Shown: one piece after another, positions 53,934 through 63,605 of the stretch
How the letters are laid out: each line of letters begins with the position of its first letter
How positions within the stretch are numbered: the first letter of the stretch is position 1
Origin: Pseudonocardia autotrophica
Lineage (GTDB): Bacteria > Actinomycetota > Actinomycetes > Mycobacteriales > Pseudonocardiaceae
Length of the DNA stretch: 64,000 nucleotides
Reading direction: 5' to 3'
Assembly: GCF_003945385.1 (NCBI RefSeq)
Contig: NZ_AP018920.1
Location: 7,182,131 to 7,246,130 of the forward strand
Notes under the pieces: generated by a model
What the model saw: only the letters and a program-made list of their open reading frames with translations
Database searches by the model: none
Told to the model about the DNA's origin: nothing
Translations under genes and position numbers: made by a program

Positions 53934-54213
53934 GGAACGAACCTCCGGCTGTCGTCGTCGCGCGGGACTCGCGCACATCCGCGGAACGATCGGCTCCGGA
54001 GGTCGCCCTCCGGACCGGTGCAACAGCCCCCGTCGCTGTATCCGGTCCCCGCAATGGATCCGGCGATCCGCCTGCCTCGAGAGTAAGCGGAATTCGGCGC
54101 CCCCGTCACCCCGGACAGGTCCACCGGTCCCTCCGCGACGACGAAGGGCAGCGTTGTCACCCGTCGTGGTTACACTCGGCCGACCATTCATCTCGTCGAA
54201 GGGGAGCACCCCG

Positions 54214-55611
54214 ATGGCCTCGCCCGATCGCCCGCAGCAGCCCGACGCCCGCCGCACCGCGGCAGCGGCGGCGGCCGCAGCGGCAGGGGAGGGCGCCGTA
54301 GCGGCCCCGCTCCCGGCCGGGTCCACGTCGCCGGCGCTGCTGCCTCCCACCGAACGCTTCGCGGCGCGCACCGCCGGGATGACGGCGTCGGAGATCCGGG
54401 CGCTGTTCGCCGTCGCGAGCCGGCCCGAGGTGGTGTCGCTGGCCGGTGGCATGCCGAACCTGGCCGCGCTGCCGCTGCAGTCGCTCGCCTCCGAGGTCGC
54501 CGAGCTGGTCGACGTCGACGGGATGACCGCGCTGCAGTACGGCTCCGCGCAGGGGGTCCCGCAGCTGCGTGAGCAGATCTGCGAGGTCATGCGGGAGGAG
54601 GGGATCGAGGGCGACCCGAACGACGTCGTGGTGACGGTCGGCTCGCAGATGGCCCTCGACCTGCTCACCCGGATCTTCATCGACCCGGGCGACGTCGTGC
54701 TGGCCGAGGGACCCTCCTATGTCGGCGCCCTGGGCAGCTTCGCCGCGTACCAGGCGCAGGTCGTGCACGTCGCGATGGACGAGCACGGGCTCGTCCCCGA
54801 TCTGCTGCACGACGCGCTCGAGTCGCTGTCCCGGCGGGGGATCACCCCGAAGTTCCTGTACACGATCCCGAACTTCCACAACCCGGCCGGCGTGACGCTC
54901 GCCCACGAGCGGCGACCGCAGATCCTCGACCTGTGCCGCCGCTACGGCGTGATGGTGATCGAGGACAACCCGTACGGCATGCTCGGCTTCACCGGTGAGG
55001 TGCACCCGGCGCTGCGGTCGTTCGATCCGGACGTGATCTACCTCGGGTCGTTCTCGAAGACGTTCGCGTCCGGCCTGCGGGTCGGCTGGGCGCTGGTTCC
55101 GCCGCTGGTGCGGGACCGGCTCGTCCTCGCCGCGGAGTCGGCGACGCTGTGCCCGCCGAGCTTCACGCAGATGCTCGTGTCCCGGTACCTGTCGCACCAC
55201 GACTGGCGCAGCCAGATCAAGACGTTCAGCGAGAACTACCGGGAGCGGCGCGACGCCATGCTCGCGGCGCTGGAGACCTACCTGCCCGAGGGGTGCAGCT
55301 GGACGGTGCCGGACGGCGGGTTCTTCGTCTGGCTCACCGTCCCCGCGGGTGTCGACACGAAGGCGATGCTGCCTCGTGCGGTGACCGCACGGGTCGCCTA
55401 CGCCTCCGGAACGGGCTTCTACGCCGATGGTTTCGGTAGCCGGCAGCTGCGGCTGTCGTTCTGCTTCCCGACGCCGGAGCGGATCACCGAGGGCGTCCGG
55501 CGGCTGGCAGCGGTGCTGGAGGCGGAGCTCGACGTCGTGCGCACCTTCGGCACGCCGGACCGTCCGGAGCTCAAGCGCGGATCGGACAACCCGGCGCCCG
55601 ACACGACCTGA
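54214..55611 (+). CDS. PLP-dependent aminotransferase (fold type I, 2-aminoadipate/KAT-like)
   Basis: A 465-residue enzyme. The first 45 residues are Ala/Pro-rich. The core has the typical VVSLAGGMPNLAALP start, NPYGMLGF, and the PLP lysine in YLGSFSKTFASGLRVGW; the Arg of LRLSFCFP binds the substrate carboxylate. It belongs to the 2-aminoadipate / aromatic aminotransferase group often fused to regulators, but this is a stand-alone enzyme. The ATG follows GGGGAG; TACACT (54171-54176) may be the -10. Confidence 0.88.
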   Translation: MASPDRPQQPDARRTAAAAAAAAAGEGAVAAPLPAGSTSPALLPPTERFAARTAGMTASEIRALFAVASRPEVVSLAGGMPNLAALPLQSLASEVAELVDVDGMTALQYGSAQGVPQLREQICEVMREEGIEGDPNDVVVTVGSQMALDLLTRIFIDPGDVVLAEGPSYVGALGSFAAYQAQVVHVAMDEHGLVPDLLHDALESLSRRGITPKFLYTIPNFHNPAGVTLAHERRPQILDLCRRYGVMVIEDNPYGMLGFTGEVHPALRSFDPDVIYLGSFSKTFASGLRVGWALVPPLVRDRLVLAAESATLCPPSFTQMLVSRYLSHHDWRSQIKTFSENYRERRDAMLAALETYLPEGCSWTVPDGGFFVWLTVPAGVDTKAMLPRAVTARVAYASGTGFYADGFGSRQLRLSFCFPTPERITEGVRRLAAVLEAELDVVRTFGTPDRPELKRGSDNPAPDTT

Positions 55612-55615
55612 CCCA

Positions 55616-55631
55616 TGTTTCACGTGAAACG
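55616..55631. promoter_or_regulatory. parS site
   Basis: TGTTTCACGTGAAACG matches 15 of 16 bases of the parS consensus TGTTTCACGTGAAACA. It lies 5 bases after the aminotransferase stop and overlaps the left edge of the terminator hairpin. Confidence 0.85.
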
Positions 55632-55657
55632 CCCCGGACCGGATGGTCCGGGGCGTT
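55628..55657 (+). terminator. Hairpin after the aminotransferase gene
   Basis: Perfect 13-bp arms AACGCCCCGGACC/GGTCCGGGGCGTT with loop GGAT; its left arm overlaps the parS site. Confidence 0.75.
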
Positions 55658-55689
55658 CGCGTCTGTAGGGCATGGAGCAGAATGCCCGG

Positions 55690-56640
55690 GTGAGCGATCG
55701 AACGGTGGCCGTACTGGCCGGAGGACTGTCCCACGAGCGCGAGGTGTCGCTGCGGTCCGGCCGCCGGCTCGCCGGCGCGCTACGCGCGAACGGCGTCGAC
55801 GTACGGGAGTGGGACGTCGACGGCGCCCTGCTGGGCCGCCTGAGCAAGGAGCGTCCGGATGTCGTCGCCGTCGCGCTGCACGGCGGCGAAGGGGAGAACG
55901 GAGCCGTCCAGCAGATCCTGGAGCTCCTGCACATCCCGTTCGTGGGCACGCCGTCCGGAGCCTGCCGGCGGGCCTGGGACAAGCCCAGCGTCAAGGCGGA
56001 GCTGGTCCGTGCCGGGCTGACGACACCGGACTGGGTCGCGTTGCCACATTCGACGTTCCGGGAGCTCGGCGCACAGGGGGTGCTCGGCGCGATCGTCGAG
56101 CGGCTGGGGCTGCCGCTGGTGCTCAAGCCCGACCAGGGCGGGTCCGCGCTCGGCGTCCAGGTCGTGCGCGATGCCGCCGAGCTTCCGGCCGCCATGGTCA
56201 GCTCGTTCGCGTACGCCGACACCGTGCTCGCCGAGCGCTTCGTGCGCGGCACCGAGGTCGCGGTCTCGGTGGTGCACGACGGCGCCGAGCCACGTGCGCT
56301 GCCCGCGGTGGAGGTCGAGGTGCCGTCCGGCTTCTACGACTACACCTGCCGCTACACCCCGGGGGCGGCCAGCTTCCACTGTCCGGCCCGATTGCCCGAG
56401 GATGTGCTGGCAACGCTCGCGGAGACCGCGCTGGCCGCGCACCGCCTGCTCGGCATGCGGGACGTCTCGCGGACCGACGCGATCGTCGACGACGAAGGCC
56501 GCGTGCACGTGCTGGAGATGAACGTGTCGCCGGGCCTCACCGACACGTCGCTGCTGCCGACCGCCGTCACCGCGGATGGCTCGGATCTGGCGACGGTGTA
56601 CCAGGCGCTCGTCGAGCGGGCCGCTTCGCGCCCGGGCTGA
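55690..56640 (+). CDS. D-alanine-D-alanine ligase-like ATP-grasp protein
   Basis: A 316-residue ATP-grasp enzyme. VAVLAGGLSHEREVSLRSGRRL and VALHGGEGENGAVQQILELLHIPFVG are the Ddl N-terminal motifs; LVLKPDQGGSALGVQVV is the ATP-grasp loop and VLEMNVSPGLTDTSLLP the metal-binding end. Related genes next to parB are common in actinobacteria, alongside a second, true ddl elsewhere, so the substrate is not certain. GTG 55690 is preferred over ATG 55672: an AGAAT hexamer lies 6 nt before it, and the ATG is at the -10 position of TAGGGC. Confidence 0.85.
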   Translation: MSDRTVAVLAGGLSHEREVSLRSGRRLAGALRANGVDVREWDVDGALLGRLSKERPDVVAVALHGGEGENGAVQQILELLHIPFVGTPSGACRRAWDKPSVKAELVRAGLTTPDWVALPHSTFRELGAQGVLGAIVERLGLPLVLKPDQGGSALGVQVVRDAAELPAAMVSSFAYADTVLAERFVRGTEVAVSVVHDGAEPRALPAVEVEVPSGFYDYTCRYTPGAASFHCPARLPEDVLATLAETALAAHRLLGMRDVSRTDAIVDDEGRVHVLEMNVSPGLTDTSLLPTAVTADGSDLATVYQALVERAASRPG

Positions 56641-56642
56641 GA

Positions 56643-56658
56643 TGTTCCACGTGAAACC
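56643..56658. promoter_or_regulatory. parS site
   Basis: TGTTCCACGTGAAACC carries the 14-bp core GTTCCACGTGAAAC. Confidence 0.8.
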
Positions 56659-56691
56659 TGGTACGAGGTAGGGGAGTGCGGTCGGGCGCCG

Positions 56692-56707
56692 GGTTTCACG
56701 TGAAACC
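56692..56707. promoter_or_regulatory. parS site
   Basis: GGTTTCACGTGAAACC is a perfect 16-bp palindrome with the complete parS core, 33 bases after the previous site. Confidence 0.85.
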
Positions 56708-56932
56708 ACGGGACGCCCGTGTGGCTGAGACGGCCGCACCGAGAGTCGGGCGTCCTGGATCGCCCGGGGCCCGCGTCGGTGGACCCTGCGCGGGCCCGAT
56801 CCCGGATCGCCGGCCGAACTCACCCGGCTCCCTGGCTCCTCGCTCGTGCCATCCGAGCCCCGGTCCCCGGTCCACGCCATCCTGTTCGGTGCCGCGCCAG
56901 CGCCCTCCCCTTCCAAGACCACCCCGCTCTGC

Positions 56933-57020
56933 GCCGCTCGGTCCTGGATCGCGCAGTCCGCGCCGCTCACTCCTGGATCACCCAGCTCGCGCCGCTCAGT
57001 CCCGCGGTCGCCCTGTCCGG
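56933..57020 (+). repeat. 29-bp degenerate tandem repeats
   Basis: Units begin GCCGCTCNNTCCTGGATC (56933, 56962), with a third more diverged copy from 56991. Periodicity is 29 bp. Confidence 0.6.
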
Positions 57021-57418
57021 CACCACCCGGTCCCGCGCAGCCCGGACCTGCGCCGCCCGATCGCCGGCCACCCGGTGCGACTCACTCAGTCCGGGCCACC
57101 CATCCCAGCGCCGCCCGAACCCGGACCGCCGGCCCCATGCCGTTCAGTCCCCGCCCAGCCGCGGGTCGCCCGGTCCGCGTCACCTGATCCCGGGCCACTC
57201 GGTCCTGTGTCGCCCGGCCGTCCTCACCCGGTACCCGCGGTGTGCCATCACGCGCCGGCCGTTCGGGTCCGCGCAGTGGCAGCCACAGCGACCAGCACCC
57301 CGCTGGCCACCCGGCGCACCCCGCGCCCAGCGCCTCCCGGGTGCGTCTCGACAAACCGGCCGCACGCGAATCGACCTCGGAGTCGAGCCGAGGTGCGGGT
57401 CCAGCCGATCACGCCGTT

Positions 57419-57485
57419 CATGATCCCTGTCTTGGGAGTGCTCGAGCGTGATACACGCACCAGGACTCCCAAGACAGGGATCATG
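57419..57485. repeat. Large inverted repeat with 21-bp perfect arms
   Basis: Arms at 57419-57439 (beginning CATGATCCCTGTCTTGGG) and 57465-57485 (ending AGACAGGGATCATG) are perfect complements with a 25-base spacer that has a small inner hairpin (GCGTG/CACGC). It lies far from any called gene end, so it is not an ordinary terminator. Confidence 0.85.
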
Positions 57486-58225
57486 GACCGGGATCGGCTG
57501 CGACGCCCATCCACCTTCTGCAGCATCGCGCAGACCCACGGACGCGCCTCGACATCGGTGACCAGCAGAACCGGATCGGCCACCTGCTCGCGCGGTCCAC
57601 GCCGGCCGAGCCCACGCAACCGCGGATTCCGACGCCCCTCGGCCGGACACTGTGGCAGCGCGGTCCGCGACAGTTCCGTCGAACATGCCCGCCGAGCCGA
57701 CGCGCCCACAAGGGCTCACGCCATGCCGGCCCCGCCGACCGAGCCCACCGGACTGCCACGTTCCCGTGGACCTCGAAACCCGAGCCGACTCCCCGGACCG
57801 AGCCCGCAGACCCCATCCGGGTCCGCGGAGCTCACAGTCAGTCCGCCGCCGCTCCGACTCGCCGCGATCCCGAGACTTCCCGGCTGAACCTCCGCGCGGA
57901 CCGAAGGCCCCGCCACGGATCAGCTCCCGACCGCTCGGATTCGCCGGGACGCCAGCGAAGACCCGCCGGCCCGTCCTCATGCGACCACTGTGGACCGCAA
58001 GGTGATCAACAGCAGCCCAGAGCGCGGCCGAAACGGATCCACCGGGTGAAATCCGTGCACATCGCCGCCCAGACCCCGGCCCATCCGACCGAACAGACCC
58101 TGAGATCGCCCCTCAGCAACTCCAGGACGACTCCGGGGTCCTCGTGTGGAAACCCCGGCCCCGGTCGCTCAGCGGCCGATCCAGAGCGCCCTCAGATCGT
58201 GCCTGCCGGACGGCAGGGGAGGGGC

Positions 58226-59194
58226 TCAGCTCTGGTCGCCCAGGCCCATCATTCCGGTGATCCGCTCCAGATCCTCGACCGAGCCGAACTCGACGACGAT
58301 CCGGCCCTTGCGCTGACCCATCTCCACCTTGACCCGAGTGTCGAAGGTGTCCGACAGCCGATCGGCCATGTCGGTGAACTCGGGACGCTGCACACCCTGC
58401 TTGCGGGTGCGGGGCTCGCGCGCCGGCCCGTCCTGCCGGGCGAGCACGACGGCCTCCTCGGTCGCGCGGACCGACATCCCCTCCGCGATGATCCGGGTGG
58501 CGAGCTCCTCCTGCCGGCCGGCGTCCTCCAGGCCGAGCAGCGCGCGGGCGTGCCCGGCAGACAGCACGCCGGCCGCCACCCGACGCTGCACCGACACCGG
58601 CAGCTTCAACAGCCGGATCATGTTGGTGACGACCGGGCGGCTGCGGCCGAGCCGGTCGGCGAGCTCGCCGTGGGTGACCCCGAACTCGGCGAGCAGTTGC
58701 TCGTAGGCGGCCGCCTCCTCGAGCGGGTTCAGCTGGACGCGGTGGATGTTCTCCAGCAGCGCGTCCCGCAGCATCACGTCGTCGCCGGTGTGCCGGACGA
58801 TCGCGGGCAGTGTCTCCAGGCCGGCCCGCTGGGCGGCTCGCCACCGGCGCTCGCCCATGATCAGCTCGAAGTCGCGGCCGGCCCGGCGGACGACGATCGG
58901 CTGCAGCAACCCGAACTCGCGGATCGAGTGCTCCAGCTCGGCGAGCTGTTCCTCGTCGAACTGGGTTCGCGGCTGCTTCGGGTTCGGGACGATCCGCTTC
59001 AGCGGGATCTCCCGGTACTCGGCCCCGCCGTCGACGACCGAGGTCTCGGGTTCGTGACCGTCCCGGCGCGTGGACCGGTCCGGCCGGTGCATCGGGGCAC
59101 CGGACCCACTCCCGGGCCCCGGGCCGTCGTCCACCGGAGCGGTGGGGATCAGCGCGGCCAGGCCGCGCCCGAGGCCACCCTTGCGTTCTGCCAT
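58226..59194 (-). CDS. parB: Chromosome partitioning protein ParB
   Basis: A 322-residue CTPase that loads on parS sites and spreads along DNA. The ParB/Srx domain has [18 protein letters not shown], the CTP-binding GERRWRA patch and [20 protein letters not shown]. The helix-turn-helix that reads parS is in [26 protein letters not shown]-terminal dimerisation domain ends the protein. The ATG is one base after parA's stop. Confidence 0.97.
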   Translation of the reverse strand: MAERKGGLGRGLAALIPTAPVDDGPGPGSGSGAPMHRPDRSTRRDGHEPETSVVDGGAEYREIPLKRIVPNPKQPRTQFDEEQLAELEHSIREFGLLQPIVVRRAGRDFELIMGERRWRAAQRAGLETLPAIVRHTGDDVMLRDALLENIHRVQLNPLEEAAAYEQLLAEFGVTHGELADRLGRSRPVVTNMIRLLKLPVSVQRRVAAGVLSAGHARALLGLEDAGRQEELATRIIAEGMSVRATEEAVVLARQDGPAREPRTRKQGVQRPEFTDMADRLSDTFDTRVKVEMGQRKGRIVVEFGSVEDLERITGMMGLGDQS

Positions 59195-59195
59195 C

Positions 59196-60164
59196 TCAGC
59201 GCCCGCCCGCACGGTAGGCACCGGAGGCCCCGTGCTCGGCGATCTCGCGGGCGGCGTCGACGTAGCTCATCGCGCCGCGCGAACCGGGGTCGTACTCCAG
59301 CACCGTCTGGCTGTAGCCGGGCGCCTCGGAGACCTTCACGCTGCGGGGGATCACGGTCCGCAGCGCCGTCGGGCCGAAGTGCTGACGGACCTCGGAGGTG
59401 ACCTGGTCGGCCAGCTTGGTCCGTCCGTCGTACATGGTCAACAGGATCGTCGAGACGTGCAGCGCGGTGTTGAGGTGCGACCGGACCAGGTCGATGTTGC
59501 TGAGCAGCTGACCGAGCCCCTCCAGCGCGTAGTACTCGCACTGGATCGGGATGAGCACCTCGGACGCCGCGACGAGCGCATTCACCGTCAGCAGCCCGAG
59601 CGACGGTGGGCAGTCGATCAGCACGTAGTCGACGTCCAGCTTGTCCAGGTGCTCGTCGGCCAGCGCCTGCGACAGCCGGGACTCCCGGGCGACCATGCTG
59701 ACCAGTTCGATCTCGGCGCCTGCCAGGTCGATGGTCGCCGGCACGCAGAGCAGGTTCGGGGACGCCGTGCTGGTGACCGCGGCCTCTTCGAGGGGGATCT
59801 CGCCGAGCATCAGCTCATACACCGACGGGGTCCCGGTGCGGTGCTCGACGCCGAGCGCGGTACTCGCGTTGCCCTGCGGGTCGAGGTCGATCACCAGGAC
59901 ACGGATCCCGTGCATCGCCAGTGCGGCGGCCAGGTTCACGGTGCTGGTGGTCTTCCCGACGCCACCCTTCTGGTTGGCGACGGTCATGACACGACGCTCG
60001 GCGGGCCGGGGCATGCCGTGCCGATCGGGATGCAGGACGCGGGCAGCACGTTCGGCCTCGTCCGCGATGGGGGTCCAACCGAGACTCACGCGCAGCCCTC
60101 TCTCCGTCGATTCCCCTGGTGATGTTTCACGTGGAACAGCCGAGGACGGTGTCCTGCTCATCAT
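59196..60164 (-). CDS. parA: Chromosome partitioning ATPase ParA
   Basis: A 322-residue deviant-Walker ATPase that moves ParB-parS complexes. Walker A is KGGVGKTT in [16 protein letters not shown], Walker A-prime/B motifs follow in [11 protein letters not shown] and [12 protein letters not shown] choose ATG 60164, which overlaps the rsmG stop (ATGA), has GGAGG upstream, and gives an N terminus with [12 protein letters not shown]. Mycobacterial ParA has the same VSRETS segment, and it is encoded by a parS site. The GTG at 60089 with GAGAGAGGG upstream is an alternative start. Confidence 0.95.
   Translation of the reverse strand: MMSRTPSSAVPRETSPGESTERGLRVSLGWTPIADEAERAARVLHPDRHGMPRPAERRVMTVANQKGGVGKTTSTVNLAAALAMHGIRVLVIDLDPQGNASTALGVEHRTGTPSVYELMLGEIPLEEAAVTSTASPNLLCVPATIDLAGAEIELVSMVARESRLSQALADEHLDKLDVDYVLIDCPPSLGLLTVNALVAASEVLIPIQCEYYALEGLGQLLSNIDLVRSHLNTALHVSTILLTMYDGRTKLADQVTSEVRQHFGPTALRTVIPRSVKVSEAPGYSQTVLEYDPGSRGAMSYVDAAREIAEHGASGAYRAGGR
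60123..60138. promoter_or_regulatory. parS site inside parA
   Basis: TGTTTCACGTGGAACA, a classic parS sequence, lies in the 5' end of the parA coding sequence (codons for AVPRETS). Confidence 0.88.
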
Positions 60165-60835
60165 CGCCGTTGTTTCCTCCGGTTGCGGCGGGGCGCGCCG
60201 ATACGCGGAATCTCGACCACCGTGGTGAGCGGATCGACGACGCCGGCCCCGCACTGGTGGATCCGGGCGTCGCCGCCCCCGAGGACCCGGACCGCGTCCA
60301 CATCCCGCGCGATCTCCTCCGGAGCGGAGGCACCCTTCAGCACCAGCATCGCACCACCGGTCCGCAACAGCGGGAGGCACAGCCCAGCGAGCCGGGCGAG
60401 CGGCCCGACCGCGCGGGCGGTGACCACGTCGGCGCCCTCCCATCGTCGCAGAACGGAAGGCTCCTCGGCACGCCCCCGTTCGACGGGGATGTCGAGGCCG
60501 AGGTCCGTGATCACCTCGTCCAGCCAGTCGACCCGCCGGGCGAGCGGCTCCACGAGAACGATCCGCAGGTCCGGGCGGGCCAGCGCCAACGGTATCCCGG
60601 GCAGACCCGCACCGGACCCGACGTCGACCACCTTCGCGTCCGGCGGTACCACCTCTGCGAGCACCGCGCAGTTCAGCACGTGCCGGTCCCACAGCCGGTC
60701 CCGCTCACGCGGCCCGATCAACCCGCGCTCGATCCCGGACGTCGCCAGGTGCTCGACGTAGCGGACCGCCAACGGCAGCCGCTCGCCGAACACCGCTGCG
60801 GCGACGTCCGGGGTCGCAACCCCGTCGGCGCTCAC
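60161..60835 (-). CDS. rsmG: 16S rRNA (guanine527-N7)-methyltransferase RsmG
   Basis: A 224-residue SAM-dependent methyltransferase that modifies G527 of 16S rRNA (E. coli numbering); loss of it gives low-level streptomycin resistance. The SAM motif is [37 protein letters not shown]. Its GTG overlaps the jag stop (GTGA), and its stop overlaps parA's start, so jag-rsmG-parA-parB are translated in a coupled series. Confidence 0.95.
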   Translation of the reverse strand: MSADGVATPDVAAAVFGERLPLAVRYVEHLATSGIERGLIGPRERDRLWDRHVLNCAVLAEVVPPDAKVVDVGSGAGLPGIPLALARPDLRIVLVEPLARRVDWLDEVITDLGLDIPVERGRAEEPSVLRRWEGADVVTARAVGPLARLAGLCLPLLRTGGAMLVLKGASAPEEIARDVDAVRVLGGGDARIHQCGAGVVDPLTTVVEIPRIGAPRRNRRKQRR

Positions 60836-61350
60836 TTCGTGTGGACGACGACCTGCCGGCGCGGCTCCTCGCCCTCGCTCTCGCTGATGACGCCCTTCAC
60901 CGTCGCGACAGCGTCGTGAACGACCTTGCGCTCGAACGGGGTCATCGGACGGAGCCGGACCGACTGCCCGGACTGCTTGACCTCCTGGGCGGTCTCCAGG
61001 CCCAGGTCGGTCAGCTCGTCGCGGCGGCGCTTGCGCCATCCCGCCACGTCGAGCATCAGCCGGCTGCGGCTGCCGAGCTGCTGCTGCACCGCGAGCCGGG
61101 CGAGCTCCTGAAGGCTCTCCAGGACCGCGCCCTTGTCGCCGACCAGCTTCTCCAGGTCGGTGTCACCGTCGGCGCCCTCGATGCTGACGATGGCCCGGCC
61201 GCCGTCGACGTCGAGATCGATGTCGCCGTCGAAGTCCAGGATGTCGAGCAGACGCTCCAGGTAGTCACCTGCGACGTCGCCCTCCTGGATCAGCAGGTCG
61301 TCGCCGGACGGCTTGTCCTGGACGCCGCCGTCCTGAGCAGTGGTGGACAC
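60832..61350 (-). CDS. jag: Jag/KhpB-type R3H domain RNA-binding protein
   Basis: A 172-residue RNA-binding protein: an acidic N-terminal segment, a KH domain with [25 protein letters not shown], and a C-terminal R3H domain ([24 protein letters not shown]). It lies between yidC and rsmG as in most actinobacteria. The GTG follows AGGAGAT. Confidence 0.93.
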   Translation of the reverse strand: MSTTAQDGGVQDKPSGDDLLIQEGDVAGDYLERLLDILDFDGDIDLDVDGGRAIVSIEGADGDTDLEKLVGDKGAVLESLQELARLAVQQQLGSRSRLMLDVAGWRKRRRDELTDLGLETAQEVKQSGQSVRLRPMTPFERKVVHDAVATVKGVISESEGEEPRRQVVVHTK

Positions 61351-61443
61351 GGGATCTCCTCTCGCTGGGGTAAGCAGGTTCGCGACGCCGGGCCCGCGCG
61401 ACGGTGGGGTCCGCCGGGGCCGTCGGGCGTCGCGGGTCGGGGG

Positions 61444-62580
61444 TCAGCGGCGCTTGCCGCGCTTGGACTTCGTTCCCTGGCGTCGCTGCACGGGCTTCGC
61501 TCCCGGCTTCTTTCCGCCGGCTCCGTTCCCGTTCTTCGCGGCACCGTTCGTGCTCGAGCCGTTCTTCGTGCCGTTCGCGGTGGAACCGTTCGCCGATCCG
61601 CCGTCGGCGGAGGCACCGTCCGAGCCCTGCGCGGTGCCGGTCGAGCCGGCATCGGCGTCCAACGGCTCGTCGGCGATCTCGCGGACGTCCTTCGCGGTGC
61701 CCTTCTCGTCCTTGCGGATCGGCTTCTGGCCGGGGCGCGGCGCGAGCGCCTTCGCCGACTCGGTGGCCTTCTGCTCCTTCTCGGCCTCTTCGGCGTCGAT
61801 CCGGCGGTAGACGAGCCACTGCTGGCCGAGCGTCCAGAGGTTGTTCGCGACCCAGTAGAAGAGGACGGCGAGCGGCAGGAACGGCGCACCGACCACGACA
61901 CCGATCGGGAACACGTAGAGCATCAGCTTCTGCATGATCTCGGCCTGCGGGTTCGCCGCGGCGGTGCCCGCCGCGATCTGCGCCTGCTGGCGAGCGACCG
62001 AGTGCCGGGCGGTGACGTGCGTGAAGATACCGGCCATGATCATCAGCGGGACCATCACGATCCACTGGGAGACCAGGTTCCCGCCGACCTCGGTGACCGA
62101 CGAGGTGTTCTGCAGCGGCCAGATCGCGGCGCCGAGCTTCGAGCCGAAGAAGTCGGAGTCGACGAACGACGCGTTCTCCGCGGCGTTGAACACGTAGTTC
62201 TCGGTCTTGCCCGGCTTGAACTCACGCAGCACGTGGAACAGGCCGATGAAGACCGGGATCTGCACCAGGATCGGCAGGCAACCCATGATCGGGTTGGCGC
62301 CGTTCTGCTGCTGGAGCTTCTGCATCTCCGTGGCGAGCTTCTGCCGGTCGTTGGCGTACTTCTTCCGGAGCTTCTGCATCTCCGGCGCCATCTCCTGCAT
62401 CTTGCGCATGGAGCGGACCTGGCTGACGAACGGCTTGTAGAGGATCAGCCGCAGGGTGAAGACGAGGAACACCACCGACAACACCCAGGCGATACCGCTG
62501 TCCTCGCCCAGCACGAAGCCGAACACCTTGTGCCAGACCCACATGATGAAGCTGACGGGGTAGTAGATGAAGTCCAGCAC
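61444..62580 (-). CDS. yidC: Membrane protein insertase YidC
   Basis: A 378-residue Oxa1-type insertase with the short actinobacterial N terminus (no large periplasmic domain): VSFIMWVWHKVFGFVLGEDSGIAWVLSVVFLVFTLRLILY, the hydrophilic-groove loop YKPFVSQVRSMRKMQEMAPEMQKLRKKY, PIMGCLPILVQIPVFIGLFHVL and WVANNLWTLGQQWLVYRR. The C-terminal 100 residues are basic with a low-complexity Asn/Gly/Ser run. The GTG follows AGGAG. Confidence 0.95.
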   Translation of the reverse strand: MLDFIYYPVSFIMWVWHKVFGFVLGEDSGIAWVLSVVFLVFTLRLILYKPFVSQVRSMRKMQEMAPEMQKLRKKYANDRQKLATEMQKLQQQNGANPIMGCLPILVQIPVFIGLFHVLREFKPGKTENYVFNAAENASFVDSDFFGSKLGAAIWPLQNTSSVTEVGGNLVSQWIVMVPLMIMAGIFTHVTARHSVARQQAQIAAGTAAANPQAEIMQKLMLYVFPIGVVVGAPFLPLAVLFYWVANNLWTLGQQWLVYRRIDAEEAEKEQKATESAKALAPRPGQKPIRKDEKGTAKDVREIADEPLDADAGSTGTAQGSDGASADGGSANGSTANGTKNGSSTNGAAKNGNGAGGKKPGAKPVQRRQGTKSKRGKRR

Positions 62581-62652
62581 GGGTGTGTTGCTCCTCGGGG
62601 TCTCGGGTCGGGCCCGCTGTGCGGCGGGCCGCGCCGTCTGGAGGCCTTCGGT

Positions 62653-63009
62653 TCAGGACGGGTCGGTGGACGCCTGGCCGGGGTCCCGACCGGTCGGCGG
62701 TGTGCCGCGACGCCGCCGCGGCGGCACGGGGTCCCACCCGCCAGGGTGCCACGGGCCGCAGCGCAGCAACCGCCATGCGGTGAGCCCCAGGCCGCGGACG
62801 AGGCCGTGGGTCCCGAGCGCCTCCACCGCGTAGGCACTGCAGCTGGGCTGGAAGCGACAGCTCGGCAGCAGGTTCGGAGAGATCCAGACCTGGTACCAGC
62901 GGACCGCCGCCATCGCCGCCCTGGCGCCGAGCCCCGCGCGGGGGGCAGGCGGGTCCGCGTCGCCGGGGCAGCCGGGATCGCGGGCGACGGCATCACGTTC
63001 CTCGCTCAC
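62653..63009 (-). CDS. yidD: Membrane protein insertion efficiency factor YidD
   Basis: A 118-residue protein; the YidD core is VRWYQVWISPNLLPSCRFQPSCSAYAVEALGTHGLVRGLGLTAWRLLRCGPWHPGG, with its conserved Cys residues. Of two adjacent GTG codons (63012, 63009) the second has the better spacing to GAGGAGG. It lies between rnpA and yidC, as is usual. Confidence 0.93.
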   Translation of the reverse strand: MSEERDAVARDPGCPGDADPPAPRAGLGARAAMAAVRWYQVWISPNLLPSCRFQPSCSAYAVEALGTHGLVRGLGLTAWRLLRCGPWHPGGWDPVPPRRRRGTPPTGRDPGQASTDPS

Positions 63010-63023
63010 CACGTCCTCCTCGG

Positions 63024-63440
63024 CTACGGCAGCGCCGTCGGCGCGGGGGCGGTCGCCCGGGCGCCCGGGCGACCGGACTTCGGCCGGCGCGGACGGCTCG
63101 CCGACCGCAGCGCCGAGTCCAGGTCCGCACCGAGCTCGGCGGATGTCGCGGTACCGGCCGGCGGCAACGCACGGACGACGAGCGCCGTACCGGCCGGGAG
63201 CGTGCCCAGCCGGTCGGCCACCAGGTGTCGCAGACGCCGGGTCACCCGGTGCCGGACGACCGAGTTGCCGACGGCCTTGCTCACGACGAAACCCGCCCGC
63301 GGCGAAGCGTGCTCTGGCACGCCGCCGGGGCGGGTCGGGTCGAGATGCACCACCAGCCTCGACCGTCCGGCGCGTCGGCCGTTCCGGATCGTCGAAGCGA
63401 AGTCTGGCCGGCGGGTGAGCCGGGCATGTGCCGGCAACAC
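63024..63440 (-). CDS. rnpA: Ribonuclease P protein component
   Basis: A 138-residue basic protein that helps the RNase P RNA cut tRNA 5' leaders. The signature is [26 protein letters not shown], preceded by [21 protein letters not shown] start. Between rpmH and yidD. Confidence 0.95.
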   Translation of the reverse strand: MLPAHARLTRRPDFASTIRNGRRAGRSRLVVHLDPTRPGGVPEHASPRAGFVVSKAVGNSVVRHRVTRRLRHLVADRLGTLPAGTALVVRALPPAGTATSAELGADLDSALRSASRPRRPKSGRPGARATAPAPTALP

Positions 63441-63467
63441 GGCGCTGGCCGGTCGGGGTGCCGGCCG

Positions 63468-63605
63468 TCAGGCCGAGACGTTGGTGCGCCCCTTGCGGCG
63501 GCGCGCGGCGAGAATCGCCCGGCCGGCACGGGTGCGCATGCGAAGCCGGAAACCGTGCGTCTTGGCCCGGCGGCGGTTGTTCGGCTGGAAAGTACGCTTG
63601 CTCAC
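63468..63605 (-). CDS. rpmH: 50S ribosomal protein L34
   Basis: A 45-residue L34: [40 protein letters not shown]. The GTG at 63605 follows AGGAGAGCC; the open frame runs further upstream but homology starts here. It is divergent from the expected dnaA. Confidence 0.97.
   Translation of the reverse strand: MSKRTFQPNNRRRAKTHGFRLRMRTRAGRAILAARRRKGRTNVSA

Larger units (their letters stand above)
56641..58225. other. Long gene-free stretch next to parB, with parS sites and a hairpin
   Basis: About 1.58 kb without a convincing gene. It contains two parS sites near the left end, degenerate 29-bp tandem repeats near 56933-57020, and a large inverted repeat at 57419-57485. The long open frames on both strands (for instance plus 56676-57887 and minus 57180-57980) are Pro/Arg/Ser-rich, have no ribosome site and no recognisable domain, so none is called. 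Confidence 0.7.

Noticed and set aside
57419..57485. Reading the inverted repeat as ends of an insertion sequence
   Set aside because: The arms are only 25 bases apart and there is no transposase gene or target duplication.
56676..57980. Open frames on both strands in the parB-side spacer
   Set aside because: Low-complexity Pro/Arg/Ser or Gly/Arg translations, no ribosome site, no family; they cross the inverted repeat and the parS site.
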